Assembly: GCA_945957395.1 (NCBI GenBank)
Contig: CAMFKE010000009.1
Location: 1-64,000, forward strand
DNA from: an uncultured Opitutia bacterium
Lineage (GTDB): Bacteria; Verrucomicrobiota; Verrucomicrobiia; Opitutales; UBA953
Reading direction: 5' to 3'
Length of the DNA: 64,000 nt
How positions within the stretch are numbered: position 1 is the first letter of the stretch; the number at the start of each line of letters is the position of its first letter. The notes beneath the pieces are model-generated. The model made no database searches, was not told the DNA's origin, and was given only the letters and a program-made list of their open reading frames with translations. The position numbers and the translations under genes were made by a program. Below, in pieces: positions 63,723 to 64,000 of the stretch.

Positions 63723-64000
63723 TTACTTTTCCAGCACCGCGATGTTCTCGATGTGGCGAGTCTGCGGGAAGAGGTCGAACGGCTGCACCTTCACGAGGCG
63801 GTAGCCGGCGGCCAGCAGGTACTTCAAATCGCGCGCCTGGGTGTCCGGTCCGCACGACACATACACGAGGCGCTTCGGACCGAACGCCACGAGCTGGGCG
63901 AGGAACACCTCGTCGCAGCCCTTGCGGGGCGGGTCGATGATCACGGCGGTCTCCGCCGGCGCGAAGTCGGCCTTCGAGAAGATGTGCTCGGCGCTGTCGG
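63723..64000 (-). CDS. RNA uracil-5-methyltransferase (TrmA/RlmCD family), C-terminal part only
   Basis: About the last 92 residues of a class I SAM methyltransferase run off the right edge of the window. Visible motifs are the family's catalytic-domain end: VIIDPPRKGCDE, then PKRLVYVSCGPDTQARDLKYLL with the catalytic Cys in SCGP, and YRLVKVQPFDLFPQTRHIENIAVLEK. These identify the TrmA/RlmC/RlmD group, which methylates C5 of uridine in tRNA or 23S rRNA. The member cannot be told apart without the N-terminal part. Confidence 0.9.
   Translation of the reverse strand, partial: DSAEHIFSKADFAPAETAVIIDPPRKGCDEVFLAQLVAFGPKRLVYVSCGPDTQARDLKYLLAAGYRLVKVQPFDLFPQTRHIENIAVLEK

Overview
The window is a 64 kb stretch of chromosome from a high-GC Gram-negative bacterium. 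I place it, by inference, in Verrucomicrobiota near the Opitutae. The reasons are strong G/C bias at third codon positions, a Rho factor with a very long disordered N-terminal extension, a pilB-pilT-pilB-pilC cluster, few canonical Shine-Dalgarno sites, an outer-membrane beta-barrel gene and many small lineage-type proteins I cannot assign. There is no rRNA operon, prophage, transposase or CRISPR array. The content is mostly housekeeping, in short operons separated by strong hairpin terminators.

Layout. 0.3-4 kb: ispF, divergent coaE, then rho. 4.2-10.2 kb: type IV pilus motor genes (two PilB-like ATPases around PilT, then the platform protein PilC). 10.3-15.1 kb: nusB, ribH, a ribB-type gene with a degenerate GTP cyclohydrolase II domain, an RluA-family pseudouridine synthase and a small phosphatase on the minus strand, then pyrE. 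15.1-24.6 kb: queD, a lipoprotein/VOC/FMN-reductase group, galE, two unknown proteins, a CBS-type inorganic pyrophosphatase and three small unknown proteins. 24.6-28.9 kb: rlmN, a BFN-domain protein, xseB-dxs and tRNA-Leu(GAG). 29-36 kb: an Arg/Gly-rich unknown protein, recD2, a Cdd1-like protein, hflX and sufT. 36-43.4 kb: a three-gene minus-strand operon encoding a giant FecR-domain exported protein, a beta-barrel and a CHASE2-class III nucleotide cyclase. 43.5-49.3 kb: UbiB-like kinase, phasin-like protein, an exported unknown, an ABCG-like transporter and a coiled-coil membrane protein. 49.4-64 kb: gpmI, cydAB, three secondary transporters with one tiny membrane protein, uvrC, a CinA-like amidase, an acyltransferase and the 3' end of an RNA uracil methyltransferase.

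How the parts work together. Isoprenoid precursor synthesis (dxs, ispF), riboflavin (ribB, ribH), CoA, pyrimidine and queuosine steps are scattered rather than clustered. Pilus extension and retraction motors sit together with their platform protein. The FecR/beta-barrel/cyclase operon looks like an envelope-to-cAMP signalling unit and is the best candidate for an undescribed protein system.

The most unusual DNA-level feature is a family of about fifteen intergenic elements. Each is built from short iterated words on one side and their imperfect reverse complement on the other. Most abut a start codon. Four of them share a recognisable core while their word arms differ. They explain most of the intergenic sequence that terminators do not.
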